Source of the DNA: Falseniella ignava CCUG 37419
GTDB taxonomy: Bacteria > Bacillota > Bacilli > Lactobacillales > Aerococcaceae
Reading direction: 5' to 3'
Assembly: GCF_000301055.1 (NCBI RefSeq)
Contig: NZ_JH932300.1
Coordinates: 663,339-727,338 of the forward strand
DNA length: 64,000 nucleotides
A program made the position numbers and the translations under genes. Position 1 is the first letter of the stretch. Every line of letters begins with the position of its first letter. The notes below the pieces were generated by a model, which was given only the letters and a program-made list of their open reading frames with translations, had not been told where the DNA came from and searched no databases. Below are positions 27,654-35,357 of the stretch, piece after piece.

Positions 27654-27687
27654 AATGAGATTAATACAATCTCATTTTATCGGCTCT
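27643..27687. terminator. Twenty-bp perfect hairpin between orf6 and orf9
   Basis: A perfect 20-bp stem with a 5-base loop overlaps the orf6 stop codon. It lies between convergent orf6 and orf9. The T-tract is short, so it may be leaky in the plus direction, fitting the known tetracycline-induced read-through toward orf7-orf8. Confidence 0.7.
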
Positions 27688-27712
27688 TTCCGTTATGTAT
27701 GGATTCTTTTAA

Positions 27713-28066
27713 TTAGTCTTCGATGTTTCTTGCTTCGTTGATACCGCTGGCTAAAGATTCCATTAAGGATAGTTCTTTGTCTGTAAAGCTATCCATGTAT
27801 TTCTCTATCTGTAATCGTCGGGTGCTTTTTACCAAGTTATTAGCAGGTAAGAAAAATTCATCAACGGAAACATGAAGTAACGATACAAGGTCATAAAGAA
27901 CTTGTATGCTGGGGTGTTGCCCTTTATTTTCAATATTAGTTAAGTACCGTGGGTCAATTTCAATCAATGCTCCCACTTGTTCACGAGTTAAACCTCGTTT
28001 CAATCGAGCTTCTTTAATGGCTAAACCAAAGGCTCTAAAATCATATTTATCTTCTTTTTTACGCAT
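27713..28066 (-). CDS. orf9: Tn916 Orf9, XRE-type repressor
   Basis: 117 residues. A helix-turn-helix spans about residues 14-65 ([22 protein letters not shown]). In Tn916 the gene opposes the tet(M)-to-orf7 direction and its product is thought to repress orf7 and orf8; read-through from tet(M) antisense to it lowers its level. The start has GAGGTGG upstream. Confidence 0.9.
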   Translation of the reverse strand: MRKKEDKYDFRAFGLAIKEARLKRGLTREQVGALIEIDPRYLTNIENKGQHPSIQVLYDLVSLLHVSVDEFFLPANNLVKSTRRLQIEKYMDSFTDKELSLMESLASGINEARNIED

Positions 28067-28270
28067 AGTAGACCACCTCTATACATTTTATTGTTCCTAC
28101 TGAATTAAAAACAGGTATAGAAAAACGTGTTATATGGTTTATAGGTTTATATTTAATAAAAAGCACTACTAAACGCCAATAAAAAAAACCGTTATATGGT
28201 AGTGCTATTTACGCTGTTAAAATATTGTATATTACTTCCAAATGGCGGTTTGTTGGAGGTCAACGTCGCC

Positions 28271-28342
28271 ATGAAGTACATCATATACAATAAATTTCCT
28301 TACATTGGGTTCTTGTCAAAAAAAGTCGTCTATCTGCAATAG
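28271..28342 (+). CDS. orf10: Small ORF at the Tn916 orf10 position
   Basis: 23 residues, MKYIIYNKFPYIGFLSKK then VVYLQ. GGAGG lies 13 bases upstream, somewhat far. Position between orf9 and orf7 fits Tn916 orf10. Expression and function are uncertain. Confidence 0.4.
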   Translation: MKYIIYNKFPYIGFLSKKVVYLQ

Positions 28343-28393
28343 ATAAGTACGTCCACCAATGTGGTTTTATAAATCATATAGATAGAATAACAG

Positions 28394-28435
28394 AAGCATG
28401 TAAACAGAGAAATAAATCTGTTTATATGCTTTTTT
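28394..28435 (+). terminator. Terminator upstream of orf7
   Basis: AAGCATGTAAACAGA pairs with TCTGTTTATATGCTT (one G-T pair) around an 8-base loop, followed by T6. It would limit read-through from tet(M) into orf7. Confidence 0.78.
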
Positions 28436-28570
28436 GGCTATTCAGAACTTTTTTACAAAGTTTATTTATCAGTAATGCAACAAATCCCCCTTTCACATTG
28501 GGACTAAGAGTGAAAGGAGATAAACGAGCAAGGCTCACTTCCTTTCCTAGACAGAAAGGGGGTGAGAAAC

Positions 28571-28993
28571 ATGAAACCATCTTCTTTTCAGACCACAATA
28601 GAAAATCAGTTTGACTATATCTGTAAACGTGCTATGGAAGACGAGCGAAAGAATTATATGCTTTATCTTTCAAGGATTGCAAAGCGTGAGGTGTCCTTTT
28701 CGGATGTTGGCGATTATCTTGTTAGCCAGTTTGCGACAACAGATAACTATTCAACTGACTTTCAGATTTTTACACTCAATGGGTTATCAGTAGGCGTTGA
28801 AAATGATTTGTTGAGTGAAGCATTACGTGAGTTGCCAGACAAGAAACGTGAAATTCTACTGCTGTTTTACTTTATGGACATGAGCGATTCAGAAATTGCA
28901 GACCTGTTGAAATTGAACCGTTCTACTGTCTATCGGCATAGAACCAGTGGACTAGCCTTAATTAAAAAGTTTATGGAGGAATTTGAAGAATGA
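28571..28993 (+). CDS. orf7: Tn916 Orf7, sigma-70-like regulator
   Basis: 140 residues from the ATG at 28571 behind AAAGGGGGTGAG. The C-terminal part is a sigma region-4-like helix-turn-helix (MDMSDSEIADLLKLNRSTVYRHR). In Tn916 Orf7 and Orf8 promote transcription through xis and int and, in the circle, on into the transfer genes. Its stop overlaps the orf8 start (ATGA). Confidence 0.9.
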   Translation: MKPSSFQTTIENQFDYICKRAMEDERKNYMLYLSRIAKREVSFSDVGDYLVSQFATTDNYSTDFQIFTLNGLSVGVENDLLSEALRELPDKKREILLLFYFMDMSDSEIADLLKLNRSTVYRHRTSGLALIKKFMEEFEE

Positions 28994-29220
28994 AAACACA
29001 ATATCCTATGATTCCCTTTCCTCTCATTGTAAAGGCAACAGATGGCGATACCGAAGCGATTAACCAGATTCTACATCATTACAGAGGGTACATAACGAAG
29101 CGTTCCCTACGACTTATGAAAGATGAATATGGCAATCAAAGTATGGTCGTTGATGAAGTCTTACGTGGAAGAATGGAAACCAGACTGATTACAAAGATTT
29201 TGTCATTTGAAATTAAGTAA
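28990..29220 (+). CDS. orf8: Tn916 Orf8, helix-turn-helix regulator
   Basis: 76 residues overlapping orf7 by four bases, so probably translationally coupled. The N-terminal IPFPLIVKATDGDTEAIN is the usual start of this conjugative-element family, related to sigma-factor region 2. It acts with Orf7 in activating transfer. Confidence 0.88.
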   Translation: MKTQYPMIPFPLIVKATDGDTEAINQILHHYRGYITKRSLRLMKDEYGNQSMVVDEVLRGRMETRLITKILSFEIK

Positions 29221-29238
29221 TATCCTCTCTCCTTTCGT

Positions 29239-29267
29239 GGAAGCGTGCTAAACCATTCCACGCTTCC
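29239..29267 (+). repeat. Nine-bp inverted repeat after orf8
   Basis: GGAAGCGTG and CACGCTTCC around an 11-base spacer, 18 bases past the orf8 stop. No T-tract follows, so it may be an RNA stability or weak termination element rather than a full terminator. Confidence 0.5.
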
Positions 29268-29359
29268 CGAACAGGGAGGTTTGTTATTCCACCAAAGCAT
29301 ATTGAGCTTTCAATGTGTTTTGATAGGCTAACGAGCCATTGTTCTTTGAAAACTGAATA

Positions 29360-29670
29360 AAAGTAATCGAATACGTTTCGATAAGAAAAGAGCCAACGGA
29401 ACTAACCGCCATGACCTATCTTATAAAGATAGCGAGCGATTCATGTTAGTGATCCGAGAAGCAATCTTTAGCAGGATTGCCTGCAACGACATTCTTATCG
29501 TGATAATGATACTCCCATACAGTCAATAGTCCGAGCGTGATAAAACCGTCGCAGGCAATGAGTATGGCTACATGAGAACCATGCAGGGGTGGAACTCCCG
29601 TGAGCTTTGCTAAAGCTGTTCGATTGCTGGTAAAACAACTTTTATGAAATCCAAATAAGTGATTTGGAAA
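29360..29670 (+). ncRNA. Candidate structured RNA upstream of xis
   Basis: A non-coding stretch of about 460 bases separates orf8 from xis. This part holds many perfect stems: CTATCTT/AAGATAG (29416-29432), GCAATC/GATTGC (29461-29480), TTATCgtGATAA (29494-29505), ATTGCCTGC/GCAGGCAAT (29476-29484 with 29551-29559), ATACTC/GAGTAT (29509-29514 with 29560-29565), AGCTTT/AAAGCT (29603-29617) and TCCAAAT/ATTTGGA (29650-29668). Several are mutually exclusive or crossing, suggesting a switch or pseudoknot. The last stem abuts the xis binding site. Function is not known to me. Confidence 0.4.
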
Positions 29671-29680
29671 GGAGGATTTT

Positions 29681-29884
29681 ATGAAGCAGACTGACATTCC
29701 TATTTGGGAACGTTATACCCTAACCATTGAAGAAGCGTCAAAATATTTTCGTATTGGCGAAAACAAGCTACGACGCTTGGCAGAGGAAAATAAAAATGCA
29801 AATTGGCTGATTATGAATGGCAATCGTATTCAGATTAAACGAAAACAATTTGAAAAAATTATAGATACATTGGACGCAATCTAG
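29681..29884 (+). CDS. xis: Excisionase Xis of Tn916
   Basis: 67 residues, recognised as Tn916 Xis. A winged-helix DNA-binding motif spans [20 protein letters not shown]. It bends DNA near the ends and directs Int toward excision. AAAGGAGG precedes the ATG. It lies 81 bases before int. Confidence 0.95.
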
Positions 29885-29965
29885 CGTCGCCAAAGGGTCT
29901 TGTATATGATAAAATAGTATTAAGTCGTATCAAGGCTCTTTCCATAAAGGAAAGGAGCAAATGCC

Positions 29966-31183
29966 ATGTCAGAAAAAAGACGTGACAATAAAGGTCGAAT
30001 CTTAAAGACTGGAGAGAGCCAACGAAAAGACGGAAGATACTTATACAAATATATAGATTCATTTGGAGAACCGCAATTTGTTTACTCGTGGAAACTTGTG
30101 GCTACAGACCGAGTACCAGCAGGAAAGCGTGATTGTATCTCACTTAGAGAGAAAATCGCAGAGTTACAGAAAGACATTCATGATGGTATTGATGTTGTAG
30201 GAAAGAAAATGACACTCTGCCAGCTTTACGCAAAACAGAACGCTCAAAGACCAAAGGTTAGAAAAAACACTGAAACTGGACGCAAATATCTTATGGATAT
30301 TTTGAAGAAAGACAAGTTAGGTGTAAGAAGTATTGACAGTATTAAGCCATCAGACGCTAAAGAATGGGCTATTAGAATGAGTGAAAATGGTTATGCTTAT
30401 CAAACCATCAATAACTACAAACGTTCTTTAAAGGCTTCATTCTATATTGCTATACAAGATGATTGTGTTCGGAAGAATCCATTTGACTTTCAACTGAAAG
30501 CAGTTCTTGATGATGATACTGTCCCTAAGACCGTACTAACAGAAGAACAGGAAGAAAAACTGTTAGCCTTTGCAAAAGCTGATAAAACCTACAGCAAAAA
30601 TTATGATGAAATTCTGATACTCTTAAAAACAGGTCTTCGTATTTCAGAGTTTGGTGGTTTGACACTTCCAGATTTAGATTTTGAGAATCGTCTTGTCAAT
30701 ATAGACCATCAGCTATTGAGAGATACTGAAATTGGGTACTACATTGAAACACCAAAGACCAAAAGTGGCGAACGTCAAGTTCCTATGGTTGAAGAAGCCT
30801 ATCAAGCATTTAAGCGAGTGTTAGCGAATCGAAAGAATGATAAGCGTGTTGAGATTGATGGATATAGTGATTTCCTCTTTCTTAATAGAAAGAACTATCC
30901 AAAAGTGGCAAGTGATTACAACGGCATGATGAAAGGTCTTGTTAAGAAATACAATAAGTATAACGAGGATAAATTGCCACACATCACTCCACATAGTTTG
31001 CGACATACATTCTGTACCAACTATGCAAATGCAGGAATGAATCCAAAGGCATTACAGTACATTATGGGACATGCTAATATAGCCATGACGCTGAACTATT
31101 ACGCACATGCAACATTCGATTCTGCAATGGCAGAAATGAAACGCTTGAATAAAGAGAAGCAACAGGAGCGTCTTGTTGCTTAG
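29966..31183 (+). CDS. int: Tyrosine integrase Int of Tn916
   Basis: 405 residues, the Tn916 Int length. An N-terminal arm-binding domain (about 1-75) is followed by a core-binding domain and the catalytic domain with Arg in TGLRISEFGG, the HSLRHTF box, His in IMGHANI and the nucleophile Tyr in TLNYYAHAT. It excises and inserts the element and binds near oriT. AAAGGAG precedes the ATG. Confidence 0.97.
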   Translation: MSEKRRDNKGRILKTGESQRKDGRYLYKYIDSFGEPQFVYSWKLVATDRVPAGKRDCISLREKIAELQKDIHDGIDVVGKKMTLCQLYAKQNAQRPKVRKNTETGRKYLMDILKKDKLGVRSIDSIKPSDAKEWAIRMSENGYAYQTINNYKRSLKASFYIAIQDDCVRKNPFDFQLKAVLDDDTVPKTVLTEEQEEKLLAFAKADKTYSKNYDEILILLKTGLRISEFGGLTLPDLDFENRLVNIDHQLLRDTEIGYYIETPKTKSGERQVPMVEEAYQAFKRVLANRKNDKRVEIDGYSDFLFLNRKNYPKVASDYNGMMKGLVKKYNKYNEDKLPHITPHSLRHTFCTNYANAGMNPKALQYIMGHANIAMTLNYYAHATFDSAMAEMKRLNKEKQQERLVA

Positions 31184-31194
31184 TAGTACAAATG

Positions 31195-31216
31195 AATTTA
31201 CTACTTATTTACCACT
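31195..31216 (+). repeat. Paired 11-bp DR-2 type integrase arm sites, right end
   Basis: AATTTACTACT (31195-31205) followed directly by TATTTACCACT (31206-31216), matching the left-end pair at 13395-13416. Confidence 0.75.
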
Positions 31217-31330
31217 TCTGACAGCTAAGACATGAGGAAATATGCAAAGAAACGTGAAGTATCTTCCTACAGTAAAAATACTCGAAAGCACATAGAATAA
31301 GGCTTTACGAGCATTTAAGAAAATATAAAA

Positions 31331-31356
31331 AGATAATTAGAAATTTATACTTTGTT
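31331..31356 (+). repeat. Right terminal imperfect inverted repeat of the Tn916-type element
   Basis: Pairs with the left terminal repeat (13323-13348) at 19 of 26 positions. The element ends within a base or two of 31357, after which chromosomal A/T-rich target DNA resumes. The 147 bases between int and this repeat hold the arm sites but no gene. Confidence 0.78.
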
Positions 31357-31371
31357 TATGCATAAAAATAA

Positions 31372-31410
31372 GGTTAAAGTCTGTTGGATAAACAAACTTT
31401 AACCTTTTAA
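31372..31410. terminator. Bidirectional terminator right of the transposon, originally shared with nth
   Basis: GGTTAAAGT and ACTTTAACC form a 9-bp stem extended by TGTT/AACA, with TTTT after it in the plus direction and AAAA before the next gene end. It now terminates the DUF503 gene. Before insertion it would also have ended nth. Confidence 0.75.
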
Positions 31411-31414
31411 TTTA

Positions 31415-31696
31415 TTATCGCTCTTCAATAATATAGTGTTGCAATTGAACAGGATAGTATGAAATGATACGTTCAAGCCATTGCTCTAGCATATCTTTAG
31501 CTAAATTTCGTTGATTACTGATCGTGACAAATCCTAAACGAGTTAGATTATAAGTATCATGATTGGATATTTCACAACTAGAAATTTTGAGTTGATTACG
31601 GGCATAATCTAAAATTGAACGAATTATGCGACGCTTATCTTTTAATGAATAACAATCTTCTAATAATAGCTCGACTTCAAGTAAATAAATAAACAT
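31415..31696 (-). CDS. DUF503 (YlxP-like) protein
   Basis: 93 residues, standard size for DUF503. The signature LLEDCYSLKDKRRIIRSIL near the N-terminus and the ferredoxin-like alternation of beta and alpha segments are clear. In Bacilli the YlxP homologue sits with nusA, infB and rbfA; here it follows a sortase-like gene instead. Biochemical role unknown. Confidence 0.82.
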   Translation of the reverse strand: MFIYLLEVELLLEDCYSLKDKRRIIRSILDYARNQLKISSCEISNHDTYNLTRLGFVTISNQRNLAKDMLEQWLERIISYYPVQLQHYIIEER

Positions 31697-31700
31697 ACTT

Positions 31701-32396
31701 CTACCAAATCCGATGTCCGATATTCGTAATTAATAGGCCTAATTCAATGTCCCAACGGCAATATTGAATATAGACTAATTCTTCCCCCGTCCCATTATAA
31801 GCCATCTGTGGCATATAATAATCGCCATAAAATTGTTGGTCTTGATTTGCATGAAGAAATTCAATGGTTTGCGTAATATAATACCCTTTACTTAATCCTT
31901 CTTCATTCGTCACAATTACTTCAGAACCAATATGTAACAAATCTTGATCGTGGAGTGGATTAAAAACGCCATTATCTGATAAATTATAATAATGCCCAAA
32001 AAAAGTTTCAATTCCGCGCTTACCGACTCGGACAGCTTCATTGCGTCCAAGTGCTTCATTAAGGGTTTCAAAATCTTCTCCATATCCGCGATTCCCTTTT
32101 AAGTCAGTATAGTAAAAGGGATGACCGTTCACGACCAAGGTATTGGGTTCAAATCCTCTCGCTTCTCCTGCGGGATACTTAATATTTACCTCGCCTTGAT
32201 AAACATTTTCCAGAGGAATCGGTTGATGGATTACTGCACCTTCAATCAAACTTGGATCTGGGAATCGATAGACATCATTCCAATGCAGATAGCTATAAGT
32301 AGCCAGCTCCGCTATCGGTTCGATTGTTTCACTGACAGAGGGTGGCACCATGTTCAACAAGCCAGCTAAGAGCGAGAAAATGAGTAACAATGACAT
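31701..32396 (-). CDS. Sortase-like protein, divergent active site
   Basis: 231 residues. One N-terminal membrane segment (about 1-20) precedes a sortase-like beta-barrel. His135 in TFFGHYYN, followed by FNPLHDQDLLHIGSEVIVTN, matches the sortase GH...F..L..l..GD.I.V pattern, and Cys213 lies in LVYIQYCRW. The catalytic Arg usually found 8-13 residues after the Cys is not obvious: the stretch reads IELGLLITNIGHRI. It could be an unusual sortase or a non-catalytic relative. The start overlaps the upstream stop in a TAATG junction. Confidence 0.55.
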   Translation of the reverse strand: MSLLLIFSLLAGLLNMVPPSVSETIEPIAELATYSYLHWNDVYRFPDPSLIEGAVIHQPIPLENVYQGEVNIKYPAGEARGFEPNTLVVNGHPFYYTDLKGNRGYGEDFETLNEALGRNEAVRVGKRGIETFFGHYYNLSDNGVFNPLHDQDLLHIGSEVIVTNEEGLSKGYYITQTIEFLHANQDQQFYGDYYMPQMAYNGTGEELVYIQYCRWDIELGLLITNIGHRIW

Positions 32397-33115
32397 TATG
32401 AATTCCTCCTAGGTTCACTTGAATTTTGTTCAATATGACGGGCCATCAAATCTACTGTATTTCCCTTATGATATCCATCGCTATACGCTTGACTCGATTC
32501 GTTATACTCAGGCGCTTTAAATTTCAAACGGCCATTAATCTCATGTTCAAATTTTTCTTTCACGGCAGAAGGTGTTTGAATCACTAAATCATAAATTGGA
32601 TTATCTTCTGAAAACTCATGACGTTGGCGATCAAACTTATCTTTCAGGCCATCTAAGAACCCTTGGTAATAAGATCTTCGTGTAATTGCAATTGTTGTAT
32701 CAGAATCAATTTCTTTTAATGCTATAGACGCATAGTGTTTCATCATTTGTGCTGCCAAATGATAAACTTCGTACGCTAATTCAACGTCTTCCTCAAACCC
32801 CATAAGGACTAATTTGCGCTGAACACTTTCTTGGTGAGGTAGGCGATGACTTTGGATGTAAAACATTACTCGGAAATTTTTAGCAATAATCTTTACCAAA
32901 TCTTTTTCCCACCAATAAATCCGTTTATAAACCGATAGGGATTTAATAACAATCTCTTGAGGATTTGATGCATCCACTTCTTGTTGTGAAATTTTATATT
33001 TTAGCATTAATTTTTGAGCCATGAGTAAAGCAGTCTGACCTTCAGTATCCGAGGCATCTTCGGCTAAAGTTAATAAATTTCGAATTTTATCAAGAATTTT
33101 TTGATTGTTTGACAT
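32396..33115 (-). CDS. DUF2786-domain protein
   Basis: 239 residues from the ATG at 33115, which has GAGGAGGG six bases upstream; a GTG at 33121 directly abuts that site. The N-terminal ILDKIRNLLTLAEDASDTEG and LMAQKLMLKYKIS block is the DUF2786 signature. The rest is mixed alpha helix without membrane segments. Function unknown. It heads a three-gene minus-strand unit with the sortase-like and DUF503 genes. Confidence 0.75.
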   Translation of the reverse strand: MSNNQKILDKIRNLLTLAEDASDTEGQTALLMAQKLMLKYKISQQEVDASNPQEIVIKSLSVYKRIYWWEKDLVKIIAKNFRVMFYIQSHRLPHQESVQRKLVLMGFEEDVELAYEVYHLAAQMMKHYASIALKEIDSDTTIAITRRSYYQGFLDGLKDKFDRQRHEFSEDNPIYDLVIQTPSAVKEKFEHEINGRLKFKAPEYNESSQAYSDGYHKGNTVDLMARHIEQNSSEPRRNS

Positions 33116-33157
33116 TCGCACCCCTCCTCAGATAATACTTATTTATTATATCATAAA

Positions 33158-34105
33158 TCATGGATTAAGGGGTGTTAAGCTGCCTAACAGTTGGCGCATC
33201 GAATCTGGCATGGGTGCTTCGAACTTCATTTCTTGCTGAGTGACCGGATGAATTAAATGTAATTTCGAGGCATGTAAGTATTGACCATCCTTTAAAGAAT
33301 TTAGCGATGTGGCGCTACCGTGTATTGCAGATCGATATAAAGGGTCACCAACAATGGGATGTCCGATATAATCAAAATGAGCTCGAATTTGGTGCGTTCG
33401 TCCAGTATCGAGTTTTGCTTCTACAAGTGTGGCTCCCACATACCGTTCAATTACTTTGAAATGCGTGATGGCTTCCTTCCCTGCTGCATCGCCCGTATAT
33501 TTCAAACGGTTCTTCGAATCGCGCCGCAATGGAATATCAATGATACCAGATTGTGGACCAATTTCACCAAGTACTAAGGCGGTATAAATCCGCCCCATCG
33601 TCCGATCCATTAATTGTTGCGCGAGAACTCGGTGTGCTGAGTTATTTTTAGCAATTGCTATTAATCCAGAAGTATCTTTATCAATTCGATGAACAATTCC
33701 CGGTCGAAAAGATCCCGCCTCATCACTCAATGTGTTTTGAAAATGATAAACTAGGCGATTGACTAAAGTTCCATTTGGATGTCCCTTTGAAGGATGCACA
33801 ACTAGTCCTTTAGGTTTATTAATAATAATCAGCTCAGAATCTTCAAAAATAATATCAAGCGGTGATTTATCAGGTGTAATCTCAATTGGGTCCTCATTAT
33901 CAATCGGAATTTGAATTGTGACTGTCTCATCTCCGTTGGTCACATAATTTGCCTTTACTTGTTTACCGTTCACGGTTACTTGTTGGTCTTTAATCCATTT
34001 TTGAATGGTTGAGCGACTCTCTTTCGGAAAATAATTTAAAAGTACTCGATCTAGTCGATCTTCTTCGCCGTCTAGCACATAAGTGAATTCTTCATATTTT
34101 ATCAT
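33158..34105 (-). CDS. rluD: RluD-type ribosomal pseudouridine synthase
   Basis: 315 residues from the ATG at 34105, which overlaps the lspA stop (TAATG); a start at 34162 would overlap lspA by 58 bases. An S4 RNA-binding domain (about 10-70) precedes the synthase domain with the catalytic Asp in GIVHRIDKDTSGL. The family converts uridines in 23S rRNA to pseudouridine. In Firmicutes this gene commonly follows lspA, as here. Which rRNA positions are targeted cannot be read from sequence. Confidence 0.9.
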   Translation of the reverse strand: MIKYEEFTYVLDGEEDRLDRVLLNYFPKESRSTIQKWIKDQQVTVNGKQVKANYVTNGDETVTIQIPIDNEDPIEITPDKSPLDIIFEDSELIIINKPKGLVVHPSKGHPNGTLVNRLVYHFQNTLSDEAGSFRPGIVHRIDKDTSGLIAIAKNNSAHRVLAQQLMDRTMGRIYTALVLGEIGPQSGIIDIPLRRDSKNRLKYTGDAAGKEAITHFKVIERYVGATLVEAKLDTGRTHQIRAHFDYIGHPIVGDPLYRSAIHGSATSLNSLKDGQYLHASKLHLIHPVTQQEMKFEAPMPDSMRQLLGSLTPLNP

Positions 34106-34563
34106 TATAGATAATCCTTTCCTTCTTGATCGGTAAAAATGATGAGTATTAAAGCGATACACCCTAGTGTTAAGGCCGCATCAGCAATATTAAAAACCGG
34201 AAAATTTATAAAGTCTAATTGAATCATATCAATGACATAACCTAATCGTACGCGATCAATCAAATTACCTACTGCTCCACCGAGTAACAATCCATAGGTG
34301 CATCGAATAATTGGTGAATCATTTTGATGTTTATAAATTAAATAACACAAATATCCAACAATAAATATCGTGATAAAAATAAAAAATAATGCTCTCCCTT
34401 GCATCATTCCCCACCCAGCACCATAGTTATGGAGATACGTCAAATTTATAAAGTTGGGTATGAAGACTTGAGGCTGTTGGAATGGTAAATTCATCACACA
34501 CCAATATTTAATCAATTGATCAAATATGATGACAAATATTGCGATTAAAAAAGAAAATAACAT
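34105..34563 (-). CDS. lspA: Lipoprotein signal peptidase (signal peptidase II)
   Basis: 152 residues with four membrane helices. The catalytic aspartates are in GNLIDRV and FNIADAAL, and the conserved NYGAGWGM loop is present. It cleaves prolipoproteins before the lipidated cysteine, so it would process the two lipoproteins encoded next door at 34702 and 35358. Translationally coupled to the rluD-type gene. Confidence 0.95.
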   Translation of the reverse strand: MLFSFLIAIFVIIFDQLIKYWCVMNLPFQQPQVFIPNFINLTYLHNYGAGWGMMQGRALFFIFITIFIVGYLCYLIYKHQNDSPIIRCTYGLLLGGAVGNLIDRVRLGYVIDMIQLDFINFPVFNIADAALTLGCIALILIIFTDQEGKDYL

Positions 34564-34653
34564 CTTCGTTTCCTCTCATATTTATGATTTGACTCGTTTG
34601 AATCTGTCCTTTAGATATTATATACTAAACTATGTTATAAAGAAATTTCCAAT

Positions 34654-34676
34654 GATATTAAGGGCCCCTTAATATC
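34654..34676. repeat. Perfect 11-bp palindrome in the lspA/lipoprotein intergenic region
   Basis: GATATTAAGGG and CCCTTAATATC around a single C. It lies about 26 bases before the plus-strand lipoprotein start, between divergent genes. It could be an operator or a short hairpin in the leader RNA. Confidence 0.55.
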
Positions 34677-34701
34677 TATTTTTAAAAATTAGGAGAAAAC
34701 C

Positions 34702-35343
34702 ATGAAAAAAATAACAAAATATCTATCAATTTTATTGATTTCAACCCTATTATTTGGTTGTGACAATTCACTCGAACGCTCAAAACGAACAATTGATGCC
34801 TTGCAAGATAATATGACTCAAATCATCAATATTTTAAATGAGATTCAAAATGAAGAAGAGAATATCCAGCGTGACTTTGAAGCAACGCTTAATTCTGAAG
34901 ATGGACTCACAGCATTTGGTGATGAAAATTCTGCTATTCAAATCAATGTTTCGGAACGTGAATATCAATTAGGTCTATTATCAGAACAACTGGTTGCTTT
35001 AGAAAAGTACATTGAAGAATTTACGACATTTACAGATGCAGAATTACTTGATCGTCAAGAAGTGATTCAACAGATTGATTTGTTGAATCAGCTACAAGAG
35101 AATTTAGCGGTTTATAGCAAGGACTATCAAGCGAATATCCAAAGCGAACAACAAATCTATCATTCGCTATCTGACCCAGAAATTGATTACAATCGCTTTT
35201 ATCAAATTTTTGAACAAGTTGAAACATTAATGACAACAAACCATATTAACTTAGAGAAAATTTTAGGTTATTTTGAACCAATCAATACTCAATTAATTAA
35301 TTTCAAAATCTACCTAGTCAATTTATCGGAATCTAAAGAATAG
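34702..35343 (+). CDS. YkyA-like lipoprotein
   Basis: 213 residues. A lipoprotein signal (STLLFGC, Cys about residue 20) is followed by an almost entirely helical, Gln/Glu-rich body with probable coiled coil. Shape and size match the YkyA family of putative wall-binding lipoproteins, whose function is poorly known. Fourteen bases separate it from the next lipoprotein gene, so the two are probably one operon. Confidence 0.62.
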   Translation: MKKITKYLSILLISTLLFGCDNSLERSKRTIDALQDNMTQIINILNEIQNEEENIQRDFEATLNSEDGLTAFGDENSAIQINVSEREYQLGLLSEQLVALEKYIEEFTTFTDAELLDRQEVIQQIDLLNQLQENLAVYSKDYQANIQSEQQIYHSLSDPEIDYNRFYQIFEQVETLMTTNHINLEKILGYFEPINTQLINFKIYLVNLSESKE

Positions 35344-35357
35344 TTTGTGAGGGAAAT

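Larger units (their letters stand above)
28067..28570. other. orf9-orf7 regulatory interval of Tn916
   Basis: About 500 bases holding regulatory sequence for orf9 (minus) and orf7 (plus). It contains an AGCACTAC/GTAGTGCT inverted repeat (28162-28206), the small candidate orf10, a strong terminator (28394-28435) and a CCTTTCAC/GTGAAAGG inverted repeat (28489-28517). No larger ORF is convincing. Confidence 0.6.
13323..31357 (+). mobile_element. Tn916: Complete Tn916-type integrative conjugative element carrying tet(M)
   Basis: All canonical modules are present in Tn916 order: orf24-orf13 conjugation genes with oriT, tet(M) with leader, orf6/orf9/orf10/orf7/orf8, xis and int. The length of about 18.03 kb agrees with the known size of Tn916. 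The ends carry imperfect inverted repeats of 26 bp. No gene is frameshifted, so the element looks able to excise and transfer. It inserted in a T-run/A-run spot just after the nth stop. Exact end bases are uncertain by a few nucleotides because of variable coupling sequences. Confidence 0.96.

Noticed and set aside
29446-29697. 83-residue minus-strand ORF in front of xis (old orf5 of Tn916)
   Set aside because: It lies antisense over a highly structured non-coding region and over the xis binding site; no convincing ribosome binding site or family signature.
13323-31357. Additional resistance or cargo genes in the transposon
   Set aside because: Every interval matches the standard Tn916 layout; no macrolide, kanamycin or other insert was seen.
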